Part shown: positions 34,711-46,088 of the stretch, piece by piece
Numbering within the stretch: the first letter of the stretch is position 1
Layout of the letters: the number at the start of each line of letters is the position of its first letter
Assembly: GCF_018294505.1 (NCBI RefSeq)
Contig: NC_057794.1
Location: 189,322,237 to 189,386,236, forward strand
Direction of reading: 5' to 3'
Length of the DNA stretch: 64,000 nucleotides
Source: Triticum aestivum
Lineage: Eukaryota; Streptophyta; Magnoliopsida; Poales; Poaceae
Notes under the pieces: model-generated
Told to the model about the DNA's origin: nothing
The model's input: only the letters and a program-made list of their open reading frames with translations
Database searches by the model: none
Translations under genes and position numbers: made by a program

Positions 34711-34864
34711 GATGCAAAGACTGACATCAGACCCTGTGAATAGATTATAGATGAGGTAGATTTGATAAGCATCACAAAGCATGGAGGTTTTTGCAAAAGA
34801 ATGAGTTAAAAACTTAGTTTTAGTTTTCCACAAAAAGCATTTCGGATCTACCGATTTGCATACT

Positions 34865-35600
34865 CGGTGATACCGAAACAACTTTTGGAACCTAAACTAG
34901 TGAACTCGGTCAGACTGAGTCACAGTTCGGTGGCACCGAGACTGCTAGGGTTTCACAAAGTATTGAACTCGGTCACACCGATTTGCAATTCTTGGTCAGA
35001 CCGAGAATCACATGTGCAATGGCCTTAGCCAAATCGGTGGAACCGATTTCAACAACTCCGTCGATCCGAGATGGTTTCGGCGGAAACCTAACCCTAAATT
35101 TTCAATCCACGACTAAACGACGGAGTGATTTCGATGGATAGAATGATCTCAAACGTGGAAAGATACATGGTAAAACAATGTGCTAAGAATCGGAGGGGGA
35201 ATGGCACAAGGATCATGTCCATACCCTAGTGCGGCGATGGACTTGCTATGACGGCAACGACGGAGATGATTCCCGTTGACGGCAGCGGAGACCAGCGGCG
35301 GGAGGCAGCTGGCGATGAGATGGACGATCCGGAGATCCAGGGAGGCAGAGCAGGCTGAGCGCGGGCAAAGGGATTCGGAAAATCTTCCAAATTTTGTGCT
35401 GCAGATATATATAGCCTGACTCTGTCGGTGTGACCGAGTGGAACAACTCGGTGGCACCGAGATTCATAACTGCAAGCAGTTACTAAAACTTGGTGTGACC
35501 GAAAAGTTCAAATCGGTTGCACCGAGATTGAAAACCTAGATCGACTTAGTATCTCGGTATGACCGAAATGGATGAATTGGTCAGACCGAAATGCACAAAG
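34865..35600 (-). promoter_or_regulatory. TCGGTnnnACCGA motif clusters and TATA box in the leader of element E
   Basis: About 13 degenerate copies of the palindrome-like TCGGTnnnACCGA. A TATA-like GGCTATATATATC (minus strand, 35404-35416) lies directly downstream of one cluster, followed by a GC-rich leader (35395-35200). A second cluster (35070-34865) precedes the ORF. Confidence 0.5.
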
Positions 35601-36689
35601 AAGTTTTGGATTTTTAAGTCTATGACGAATCGAGGACTCCAAGTGCTCCTCACATAGAGTGGTTCGAATCTGACGTGATCAAACTTTGTGATGTATCATG
35701 AATAGAGTTTGAGATGATAAAAGCATAGATAGCTAGAGAAGGTTCTTAGGCATTCTTGTCCATCCACTTGGCAAAAGAAAAAGGAACCAAACAATCAAAA
35801 CAACAAGTGGATGTCCTCGAATGAGTAAATTATGCAACCAACATGCTCACACAATAAAAAGGCAAATGAAATATGTGGCAAAGAATGCACAACCAATTCT
35901 AGCATCTATCAAGCAATTCGCGATGACTAGGTCATCTATATATGAGTATATTGACTTAGGAGTCAAATGAGAACATTTGATCATAGGTCATACTCATCGT
36001 TTAAGCACAAATGGGGTTACCATTTTTACATAAAGCATTGTTGTGTTCACACCACTAGAGTTGCTTTAGCTCAATTTTAGAGTAAAGCTCCCCCTAGATG
36101 TGAGACCCCCCCCCTAAGAGGGATGAACTAACCTTGGGTTTTGTCGATGATGACTTCATGTAGATGTTGAAGATGTGGATGCTCAATGTTGATATAGATC
36201 ATTTGGAGCAATCCTTTGGAGTGAGTTGCACTTTCAATACCTACACGGGTTAGTCCCACAAGGAACAAACAAGGATATCCATAGACATAGAGTGATGCAC
36301 ACACAAGATGATGTCTATGAAAGCATTAGGTTACCTTGTCCCTTGTCTTACCAACAAGAGGGTTTGTGAATTGTATTGTATTGCAAAGGATATCACAAGC
36401 TTGAGCATTGTATTGCAACATCTTCAACTCTTCCGCAGTAGCTTTTCGGTTCGGTTCTCTCCCATCAAAGAATTCACCTTGCAAGCCAATTCACACAATA
36501 ACCCATACGGCGGGGTTATGTCCAAGAATATGCATTTTCATCATATCTTCCAACTAGCAAAATTAGTACCATCAAAGTAAGGACCTCTACGGTGGTAATT
36601 TCCATCTCTAGATGCCATACTCTCCTAGGTTGTGAAACCAAGGTTATGACTTCCAAAAGCTATGAAAATCAAAGCAAATGGAGACCAAA
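35600..36689 (-). other. Internal leader of element E, no ORF
   Basis: AT-rich sequence between primer site and internal promoter-like region. It contains only short open frames and no recognisable domain. Confidence 0.5.
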
Positions 36690-36701
36690 GCTCTGATACC
36701 A
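36690..36701 (-). other. Primer binding site of element E
   Basis: TGGTATCAGAGC on the minus strand, two bases after the LTR end: an exact initiator-tRNA-Met primer site. Confidence 0.95.
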
Positions 36702-36703
36702 CT

Positions 36704-38385
36704 TGTAGGATCGAAAGTATGTCTAGAGGGGGGGGGGTGACGAGACTACTTGACCAAATAAAAACTTATCCTTTTCCCAATTTTGGTTCTTGGCAGATTT
36801 TAGCAACTTTGGACAAGTCAAGCAATCTTAACACAATTCAAGCAAGCATGCAAAGAGTATATGAGCAGAGGAAAGTAAAGCATGTAACTTGCAAGAATGT
36901 AAAGGGAAGGGTTTGGAGGATTCAAACACAATAGGATACACGGATGTTTTTGTCGTGGTTCCGATAGGTGGTGCTATCGTACATCGACGTTGATGGAGAC
37001 TTCAACCCACGAAGGGTAATGGTTGCGCGAGTCCACGGAGGGCTCCACCCATGAAGGGTCCACGAAGAAGCAACCTTGTCTATCCCACCATGGTCGTCTC
37101 CCACGAAGGACTTGCCTCACTAGCGGTAGATCTTCACGAAGTAGGCGATCTCCTTGCCCTTACAAACTCCTTGGTTCGACTCCACAATCTTGTTGGATGC
37201 TCCCAAGTGACACCTAACCAATCTGGAGACACCACTCTCCAAGAAGTAACAAATGGTGTGTTGATGATGAACTCCTTGCTCTTGTGCTTCAAATGATAGT
37301 ATCCCCAACACTCAACTCTCTCTCACATGATATGGATTTGGTGGAAAGAAGATTTGAGTGGAAAGCAACTTGGGGAAGGCTAGAGATCAAGATTCATATG
37401 GTAAGAATGGAATATCTTGGTATCAACACAAGTGTAGGTTGTTCTCTCTCAGAAAAAGTAAGTTGGAAGTGTAGGTTTGTTCGGATGGCTCTCTCCACGA
37501 ATGAAGAGGTGGTGGAGGGGTATATATAGCCTCCACACAAAATCTAACCGTTACACACAACTTGCCAATCTCAGTGGGACTGAATTGATAAACTCCGTCG
37601 AACCGATTCAGCAAAGCTAGTGACCGTTAGGGTTTTCGGTGGGTCCGACATGCAACTCGGTAGGACCGATATGGTTAGGGTTAGGGCATAACATAATCTC
37701 GGTGAGACCGATTACACAAACTCGGTGAGACAGATTTTGGTAATAAGCTAACCAGACAGTTGGTCAGGTAAAATCGGTGGGACGGATCGCTCATTTCGGT
37801 GAGACCAAAACATTACGAAGGGAAAACAAAGAGTTTACATTGCAATCTCGATGGACCGATCGCTCATCTCGGTAAGACCGACATGTTACTAAGGGAAATA
37901 GAGAGATTACAATCCCATCTCGGTGAGACCGAGATCCCTATCGATGAGACCGATTTGCCTAGGGTTTGTGGCAGTGGCTATGACATTTGAAACTCGGTGG
38001 CGCCATATAGAAAGAATCGGTGAGGCCAAGTTTGGCTTTTGGTTTAGGTCATATGTGGATGTGAGAAAGTAGTTGAGGGTTTTGGAGCATATTACTAGGC
38101 ATTTTGAGCAAGAGCCTCATTAAGCAACACCTCATCCCTCCTTGATAGTATTGGCTTTCCTATAGAATCAATGTGATCTTGGATCACTAAAATAGAAAAT
38201 GTAGAGTCTTGAGCTTTGAGCTTGAGCCAATCCTTCGTATTTAGCATTTTGAGGGGTCCACTTTTCTCATCCATGCCATGCCAATCATTGAGCTTTCCTG
38301 AGATATTAATCTTGAAATAGCATTAGCTCAATGAGCTATATGTTGTTAGGAATTACCAAACCACATAGGGAAAGTTGCACTTTCA
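36704..38385 (-). repeat. 5' LTR of element E (1682 bp, complete)
   Basis: On the minus strand it begins TGAAAGTGCAACT at 38385 and ends CGATCCTACA at 36704. A TATA-like GCTATATATA lies at 37530-37521, with a TCGGTnnnACCGA cluster immediately upstream (38030-37570). The first 683 bases from 36704 match 10624-11306. Confidence 0.9.
37521..38030 (-). promoter_or_regulatory. LTR promoter of element E: motif array plus TATA box
   Basis: About 14 TCGGTnnnACCGA-type copies between 37570 and 38030 precede the TATA-like box at 37521-37530 on the minus strand. The layout repeats that of the internal cluster at 35404-35600. Confidence 0.5.
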
Positions 38386-38390
38386 ATGCT
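38386..38390. repeat. Right target-site duplication of element E (ATGCT)
   Basis: Matches 10619-10623, which abuts the other LTR. Confidence 0.75.
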
Positions 38391-40344
38391 GTAAATACTG
38401 TTTACTCTGAACTTAACTGAAGACACTGAACTTTACAGTCGGAACTGAATTTTACTATCGAAACTGATTGAACTAGTAGAAGAGCATTTCTATAGATGTT
38501 TAGGGTGTTTGAGCACTAGTAGCAGAGAAGCAGTGATCTAAATCAGTAATTGCTCGAGCAGGGGACACACTAGCAGAGAGCAAGTCGTGCAACAGAACCG
38601 CGAGCGAGTGCTAAAGCAGCAACTCCTATAGCTACCGGAGGTCGTGCAGCAGCAGCGCGAGCGAGAGCAAGAGCAGAGCAGCAGCATGAACGAGAGCAGG
38701 AGCGGAGCAGCAACGCGTCCAACATCAATATTAGAGCAGAGCAGCAGCATGAACGAAAGCAAGAGCAGTGCATCAGCGCGACCGACATCAAGAACATAGC
38801 CACAACACGAGTGAGAGCCGGAGCAGCAGCGCGAGCGAGAGCCAGAGCAGCTGCAGCTAGTGCCGGTGTGGAAGTTGCCGCCGAGGAAGCAATGACATGG
38901 GGGAGGGATGCCGTGGATGAAGTGGCCGACGACAGCGCCATCGATGGAGACCCTCCATGGCTGCTCGGCATCGAGCACCGGCAGCCCCGTGAGATCGAAT
39001 AAAAGATAAAATGTAGTAGTGAGTGCAAAACCTCCTTGGTGGCACCGAGTTGGTCTCGGCTTCATCAGAGCAATTGGTGAGGGTGCTGGGGTTCCGGTGG
39101 GGCAGGTCAAGACGGCACTGTGGGGATGGAGGTGGCGCGATAGACGAGGCGAACATCGTGGCAGCTCCTTGGAGGTGGAGGACGGGGAAGCTGATCCGGG
39201 GGGACGACGAGACCGATGACGGATCCTCATCCGGTGCGGTGGATGAGGACGGCGAGCTGTTGCGGTGGACGACATCGTCGGGGAAGAGTCTCCGGCTAGG
39301 CGGCGGTCGGGAGGCCGACCTAGGAGCATGGGGTTTCCTGGGTTTTGTCAGCCTCGGTGTATGTATGGGGAGGACGAAGGGGAAGGTAGGGGGAGCCATG
39401 GCTTAGGGACGCGCTTGTCCGAAATGTACGGTAAGTTACCAGCGTACCCCCATCGGTTTTGACACCGCGACATCGAACTGGCATTTCTGGCTGACGGGTA
39501 GAAGAGGGATTTTGCGTGTCTGGGCTGTGGGACCGATTTCGGATGAGGAGTGAGTTTTCGTGTGCGTCGAAATTTCAGGATAACAAGGCGCAGCGCGGGT
39601 TGAAGAGGCGGGAGTTTCAAAGCAGATAAGACAAAAGATACTCGAGCTTCAAAATTTCAGGATAACAAGGCGCGAATTCCTTGTTCGGCAGAACAAACTT
39701 AACGTGTACAAAAAAACAATTCATACAAGACACAAGAGAGTCATGTCCCCTTTTACTATATTGCTATAAATGTCACTGAAAAAACTACAAGAAAAATGTA
39801 AAAAATCGGGAGAACAAGATTACCCTGTAAAGTACCAAATCGATTCACACTTCCCTCAACAACAACAAAAAACAAATCAATTCCCACCAAAATAAAGAGT
39901 CATGTACCTTTTTATATGATTACAATTGCCAGGATCTCGAATTTCAATTTTTGAATCCACATTATGTTGAATTCGAATATATCGTTAGGTGACCTTGCGG
40001 TTTATAATGGATGTAGTCCTACATTTTGATCTTCCATCATTTATGAACATTTTATTCCACCCTATGAACATATATATTGTCATCTACCATATGGACTAAA
40101 TTTGAATAAATTTTCCTTATTTGAATATGATTGTTGTCTAGTTATGCAATCATTTAAATATTATCTTGATAACAAAAAACACGCATATAGCAGTAATCAT
40201 ATTTCACTATAAACTACATGTGACATACGATCTCCAATTAAAATATTTGTATCCATTTTATGTTGAATTCAAATCAGAGTACATTCGTCTAGGTGGCGAG
40301 ATGTTCGGGATAATCTAAACCCTGTTTTCATATGTATATAATTC
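38391..40344. other. Right flank of element E: repeat DNA without a supported gene
   Basis: 38520-38860 is a degenerate GCAGCAGCGCGAGCGAGAGC-type tandem; 38870-39400 is GC-rich; 39400-40270 is AT-rich. The order resembles 12160-13480. Minus-strand frames of 263 and 180 aa are compositional artefacts of the tandem and GC-rich DNA. 39660-40270 holds nothing recognisable. Confidence 0.4.
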
Positions 40345-41840
40345 TTGGCTGAATTTGGACAAGTTTTGGTATAAGCTTCTTGCAAAACCAGAGGTTCTCT
40401 CAACAAGCCTCGTGGTTCCGAGAGGGAACGTGTTACCTTTGTGTGTGAAGCGATATACACTCCCTCCCCTCAGATTTTCTTTACAGAGGCAACATAGAAC
40501 TATATGAGTGCCCTGTTAAATTTTGGAATTATTCCGGGTTTGTTTGGCATTTTTATAGATTAATTGAGTTTTTGGACATTTAATGTGCATAATCCAAATT
40601 TGAACTGCGAGCACATGCTCCGGTGCACCAAAGTTGGTTGAAAAATCACATGTGTGTCCTTGGGTGAATTTCTAGGTCCCATGCAAGAAATGGGAATGAA
40701 ATTCAAACATCTGGGCATCGTGACTCGGCCGAGAACATTGAGAGACTTGGTTTTTAAATTCATGTAAATCCAAAACTCGCGTGGAAATCATGAAACTTAG
40801 CATGCTGTCATGTCATGGCACTAACATGCTATGGTAAAAAATTGGGCATATTTGGAACAAGTTTTGGTATAAGCTTCTTGCAATCCGAAGCTTCTCTCAA
40901 GAAGGCTCGTGGTTCTGGAGGGAACGTGTCACCTTTGAGTGTGAAACGATATACGTTGCCCCCCTTGAGTTTCTTTACAGAGGCAAGATAGAACTACATG
41001 AGTTCCCTATTAAATTTTGGAATTATTCCAGGTTCGTTTGGCCTTTTTTATACATTAATTGAGTTTCTGGTCATTTAATGTGCATAATTCAAATTTGAAC
41101 TACAAGCACATGCTACTGTGCACCAAAGTTGGTTGAAAATCACATGTGTGTCCTCGAGTGAATTTCTAGGTCCCATGCAAGAAATGGGAATGAAATTCAA
41201 ACAGCCGGGCATCGTGGCTCGGCCGAGAACATTGAGAAACTTGGTTTTAAAATTCTTGTAAATCCAAAACATGCCTGAAAATTATGAAACTTGGCATGGT
41301 GTCATGTCATGGTACTACCATGCCGTGGTAAAAAAAATGGCCGAATAGGAACACATTTTGGTATAAGCTTCTTGCAAACTGGAGCTTCTTTCAAGAAGGC
41401 TCGTGGTTCTGAGAGGGAACGTGTCACCTTTGAGTGCGAAACAATATACGCTGCCCCCCTTGAGTTTCTTTACGGAGGCAACATAGAACTAGATGAGTGC
41501 CCTGTTAAATTTTGGAATTATACCAGGTTCGTTTAGCCTTTTTTATACATTAATTGATTTTTTCTGGTCACTTAATGTGCATAATTCAAATTTGAACTAT
41601 AAGCACATGCTCCCGTGCACCAAAGTTGGTTGAAAAATCACATGTGTGTCCTCGGGTGAATTTCTAGGTCCCATGCAAGAAATGGAATGAAATTGAAACA
41701 TCTGGGCATCGTGGCTCGGCCGAGAACATTGAGAAACTTGGTTTTAAAATTCTTATAAATCCAAAACACGCCTGAAAATCATGAAACTTGGCATAGTGTC
41801 ATGTCATGGTACTACCTTGCTGTGGTAAAAAATTGGCCGC
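40345..41840. repeat. Tandem array of a 496-bp unit, copies 1-3
   Basis: TTTTGGTATAAGCTTCTTGC recurs at 40364, 40862 and 41356 (spacing 498 and 494). The copies are roughly 90-95 percent alike by eye. A fourth copy continues at 54286 after element C. Each unit contains GGCTCGGCCGAGAACATTGA-type wording. Satellite-like and non-coding. Confidence 0.9.
41836..41840. repeat. Left target-site duplication of element C (GCCGC)
   Basis: Pairs with GCCGA at 54286-54290. One mismatch; the neighbouring array unit at 41342 also reads GCCGA there, so the left copy mutated. Confidence 0.8.
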
Positions 41841-43951
41841 TGTCACAGCCCTAGCTTAGTCTTGCCTATCCTTGCATAACCTCCATGCATCATGTTTACT
41901 TTTTCATAGAAACTTGAAATGGGGATGTTCAAACCCTAGCACCACATGGTTTTCAAATAGGCTCAACTAAAGTCATTTTCAATGAACCCAAAAATGCCTT
42001 TGAAAATGTTCATCATTTCTGATAAGGGTGAAAACCTCTGCCAAAAATGATGAACATATTTCTTGGTCATTCCTGGATTTTTGAATTAATTCATATCGTA
42101 TTTGACTTTGGGCATTTAAATACTATAAATAAATTAAATGCTTAGATAATGCTGAAATTAAATGTGGGCCACTAGAATAATCTAGAGAGTGTCCACAAAT
42201 TATTCCAGCATTTTACAAAATGCTTTAGTATTTTTACTAAAGCCAAAACAGCAGCAGAAAAATAGAAAACAGAAGAAAAATAGAATAGGAAGGAAACCCA
42301 CTTAACTTACCTGGTAGCCCATCCGCAGCCCAACACTTTGTAGCCTAGCAGCAGCCCAGCCCACCGCAGTCGCCACCGTCTTCAAACTCCTGCCAGTAGG
42401 TAGGAGGGCGTGTGCCCGACGCGTGCGCGCACGCGCCGGCCACCTCCTGCTTGCGTGCACGCCGCTAGATCCATCTGAGGGCGCCATGCACCCTCCCTCG
42501 ACCCTCTACACCTCCTCCCTCCTCGCAGCTCTCTCCCCTCCCCTCGCTCTCTCGAAGCCGAGCGGAGCTCGTCGCCGCCGTACGCCGTAGACGCGGCATC
42601 CGTGCTCCCCTCGCCTCCCCGACGTGTCCACGAGCATTGCCACGCCTCCCTCATCCTCTCTGTCCGGCCACGCCTCGCCGGAGGCCTTGCATCGACACCA
42701 TCTTCATCGCCTTCGTCGCCGGCCACCGGAGATGCCTCTCGCCGCCCCGCTCGCTCCGGTGCTTCCCCGAGCACGCCGAGGCCACCTCTGCATCCACCGT
42801 GAGCCCCTGCCCCTAACCCCCCCTCCTCTATGCCTCGGTTGCGCCCCCTAGCGGCCATCTCCACCGAGCCCGACCACTCTGCTCCCCGGCGATGTCGTCG
42901 ATGTGGCCAGAGCCACGCGGGCTCGAAACCGAGTGCGTCACCGCGTTTGCCACACTCCCAGGAAGCCGTAGCCCCACTCCACGCCCCTGTTGTGCATCCC
43001 AGCGCCGAACCCGAGCACACCCTAGCTCCGGCTGCCTCCGCGAGCTCCGTTCCGGCCAGCTCCGGCGCCCCCACGGCCACCCACCTACCCCCTGGATGCG
43101 GGCGAGTCCGGGCTACGCCCCGATGCCCTTAGCCACCGCCCCCGTCGCCTTTAGCGCAAGTCCGGCGCGTTGCGGCCGCGGGTTTGGTCGCCGCCGTCCA
43201 ACTCTGGCGACAACCGACATGGCGGGGTCATTAGTGCTAATCCCCGCCAGCTGGACCTCACCTAGTCATTGACAGCGGGCCCCACAGTGGGTCAAAGCCC
43301 AGTTAGCGTCGGGTTTGACCCGAGGTTAACCTCTGTTTGACCCTTGAGTCACTGACATGCGGGCCTCGCCCGGCTAAGCAGTTAGAGCTAAACTTAATTA
43401 AGTTAGTTTAGTTAGTCACTAACCAGTGGGCCCAGTGTTGTTTAGTTAGTCTAGTTAACCCAAATAGTTAACTAAGAGACTGACTAGTGGGGCCCAGCCG
43501 TCAGGTCTGACTTGGATAGCCCTGTTGACCTGCTGACGCCAGCATGACGCAATGCTGACGCAGTTAATCATTTTCTGGATTTAAAATAATTCAGAAATTC
43601 CAGAAAATGCCCAAAACTTCTAAATATCATAGAAATTCAACCGTAACTCCAAATGAAATAAATTATATATGAAAAATTATCAGACAAATTCAATGAATCC
43701 ATCTGTACCATTTTCATGCATGTTAGAACAACTTAAGGCCACTGTTTATGACAAATCAAATGAATGGTATTTTTATAACCACATGTGGAGTTTGAATTTG
43801 AACTTTGGGTTCAAACCAACTTGATTTAATTGTGTTGCTAGTTGCATTAGCTCAACCAACAACATATTGCCATGTCATTGTCATGCATCATGTTGTGCAT
43901 TGCATTGATTGTGTTCCTTCACTGTTGCCGGTGGTTGTCCCCTCTCGATAG

Positions 43952-45277
43952 ACGTTGTACCGACGCTGTGATCGTTGACACTGATGAAGACCCAATGATA
44001 TCTTCAGAAGTGCCAGGCAAGCAAAACCCCCTTGTTCATTCCGATACAACCCCACTCTCTCGCTCCTGCTCTCTTTTACTGCATTAGGACAACAACGATT
44101 CATCTGTTACTTGTTGTGGTAGTTGAACCCTTTATCCTCTACATGACCTGTCATTGCCACAGTAAATAGATGAAACCCACTAGCATGAGTCGGAGTTGTT
44201 TGAGCCCTGATGTGCCTACTCATTCATGCTTGTTTGTCATGCCTGCTATTGCATAGAGTTGCGTCAGGTCTGATTCATCGGGAATGAATCGGAGGTGTGT
44301 GAACATGTCTTACGGTGTGTGAGCTAAGTGTGTGAACACGTTTTTGGAAAAAGTAGCGGTGAGAGGCCATGTAGGAGTACATGGTGGGTTGTCTCATTGA
44401 AACCGTTCTTAGGAACCGAGTTCTGTGTTTGTGATCCATGAACAGCTACTACCACTCATTGGGATCCTTAATTGACCCTCTTGGCTTCTTAATCACCCTA
44501 GTCCTCTGTCCAGGAGTTGCAACTAGTTTCTGGTGTTTGTAGGATATGTGTTGGCGGCCATGCGTAGCGCTGACCCCAGGGGTGGTCTATGTTGCGGTAG
44601 ATACACCGTGGCCGGGCACGTCGGGCGCCTGTTTGGTGTCTCGGAACCCTGTACACATCGTTCGGGGCCGTATGTGGAAACCTCAGCCGGACTCCCTGCG
44701 GATGGAACCTGGATAGGCGATAAACCTGGACTAGAGACTTGAGTGTTTAGGTAGGCCGTGGCCGACACCCTCGTTGGGCTTCCGCTTGAAGGTTGCCGAG
44801 TACATGTCGTGCAAACGACGGTAAGTGGTGGGAGCGTGTGTGAAGAAGTACACCTCTGCAGGGTTATCATTATCTATTCGAATAGCCGGATTCCTCGGAT
44901 ATGGAAACTTGGACCACTTGCATAGTTCATAGACAAGTGAAAGTGGATACTCTAAAATGCGCAAGATAAGCGTGAGTGCTATGGATGGCGTTCTCGTAGG
45001 GGGACGGGAGCGGATCCATAGTGGTGTATTGAATGGTGAATATGTGGACTCGTGTGCGCCACCTCAAAAGAGTTGCTTGTAGTCGTAGTTTAAGATAGCC
45101 ACCGAGTCAAAGCTGGCTTGCTGCAGTTAAACTCCACTCCCCTGTTGATACCGATGCATATGTAGCTAGTTCTGATGTAAGTCTTGCTGAGTACTTTTGT
45201 ACTCACGTTTGCTTAATTTATGTTTTGCAGAGAGACTTCAGTCTCGCTAGTTGTTACGCGTGGACTTCGACGTTTAG
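43952..45277 (+). pseudogene. Decayed two-exon acidic ORF in the 5' LTR of element C
   Basis: Exon 1 (65 nt) still has VIVDTDEDPM and the CAG-GCAAGC donor, but it is one base off the entry phase seen in A, B and D. Exon 2 after TTTTGCAG has an in-frame TAG before RVDFDV and its TAG, the counterpart of FYVDLDVDE. The 3' LTR copy (52162-53491) shares the same stop, so the defect predates insertion. Confidence 0.5.
44874..44885. promoter_or_regulatory. Conserved palindrome CTATTCGAATAG in C 5' LTR
   Basis: Exact copy; same relative position as in the other LTRs. Confidence 0.5.
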
Positions 45278-46076
45278 CTTGATACCTCAGCTACGATCTA
45301 GTGCCCTCGGCAGGATCTGGTAGATAGTCAGGCTTCTTAGCCTTTTTCATTTGTAGAGATCTGTACTCAGATATGTTAAGCTTCCGCTTGTGCCTTGATT
45401 TGTATGCTATGATTGTTTGGTCATGAGACCCATGTTTGTAATATCTCGCTCCTCGGAGCCTTATAAATAAATACTTGAGTCATAGAGTCTTGTTGTGATG
45501 CCATGTTGTATTTACACATATCGAGCATATTGTGTGTACGATTGAAATGCTTGGTATGTGTGGGATCCGACAATCTAGTTGTTTATCCTTGGCAGCCTCT
45601 CTTATGGGGAAATGTAGTCTAGGGCTGCCTTGAGCCATAGTAGTCTGCTACAGCCCAGTTCACCGGAGTCCTGCTAGCCCAACACTACTACTCAGGACAC
45701 TTGACTGGCCGGCATGTGTTTCACTTTGTTCATGTGTCTGTCCCTTCGGGGAAATGTCACGTGGTGACATCCAGAGTCCTGTTAGCCTAGTGCTACAGCC
45801 CGAATTCACACGCTGCTGACCGACATGCTCGATATGATTCATGTATGCTTGTCCCCATAGGTTGGTGCCGCTTTGGGTTCACGACTAGCCATGTCGGCCC
45901 GGGTTCACTGTCATATGGATGCTAGCGACACTATCTTATACGTGAGCCAAAAGGTGCAAACGGTCCCGGGCCATGCTAAGGCGACACCCGTGGGAGTACC
46001 GTGCGTGAGGCCGCAAAGTGATATGAGGTGTTACCAGCTAGATCAATGTGACTTGGAATCGGGGTCCTGACAGCTT

Positions 46077-46088
46077 TGGTATCAGAGC
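46077..46088 (+). other. Primer binding site of element C
   Basis: TGGTATCAGAGC, exact initiator-tRNA-Met type, four bases after the LTR end. Confidence 0.95.

Larger units (their letters stand above)
41841..46072 (+). repeat. 5' LTR of element C
   Basis: Contains a GC-rich block (42300-43250), an AT-rich block, decayed acidic exons (43952-44016 and 45231-45277), the palindrome (44874-44885) and AATAAA near 45467. Frames inside the GC-rich block (up to 232 aa on the minus strand) are not conserved as proteins between copies. Confidence 0.95.

Noticed and set aside
37560..38030. CRISPR-like array from regularly recurring TCGGTnnnACCGA
   Set aside because: The spacing is irregular, the repeats are short and degenerate, and this is a plant retroelement; better read as a regulatory motif array.
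38538..39399. 263-aa and 180-aa minus-strand frames
   Set aside because: Cys/Ser/Leu and Pro/Ser runs come from a GCAGCAGCGCGAGC-type tandem and GC-rich DNA; no domain or codon pattern.
42382..43080. 232-aa minus-strand frame in the C 5' LTR, and similar frames at 50442-51288, 58492-59604, 7823-8879
   Set aside because: These lie in GC-rich LTR blocks where stops are rare in every frame. The frames are not kept between the two C LTRs or between B and D.
46077..46088. tRNA fragments at TGGTATCAGAGC sites
   Set aside because: Only the 12-base primer complement is present, directly after an LTR; no tRNA gene.
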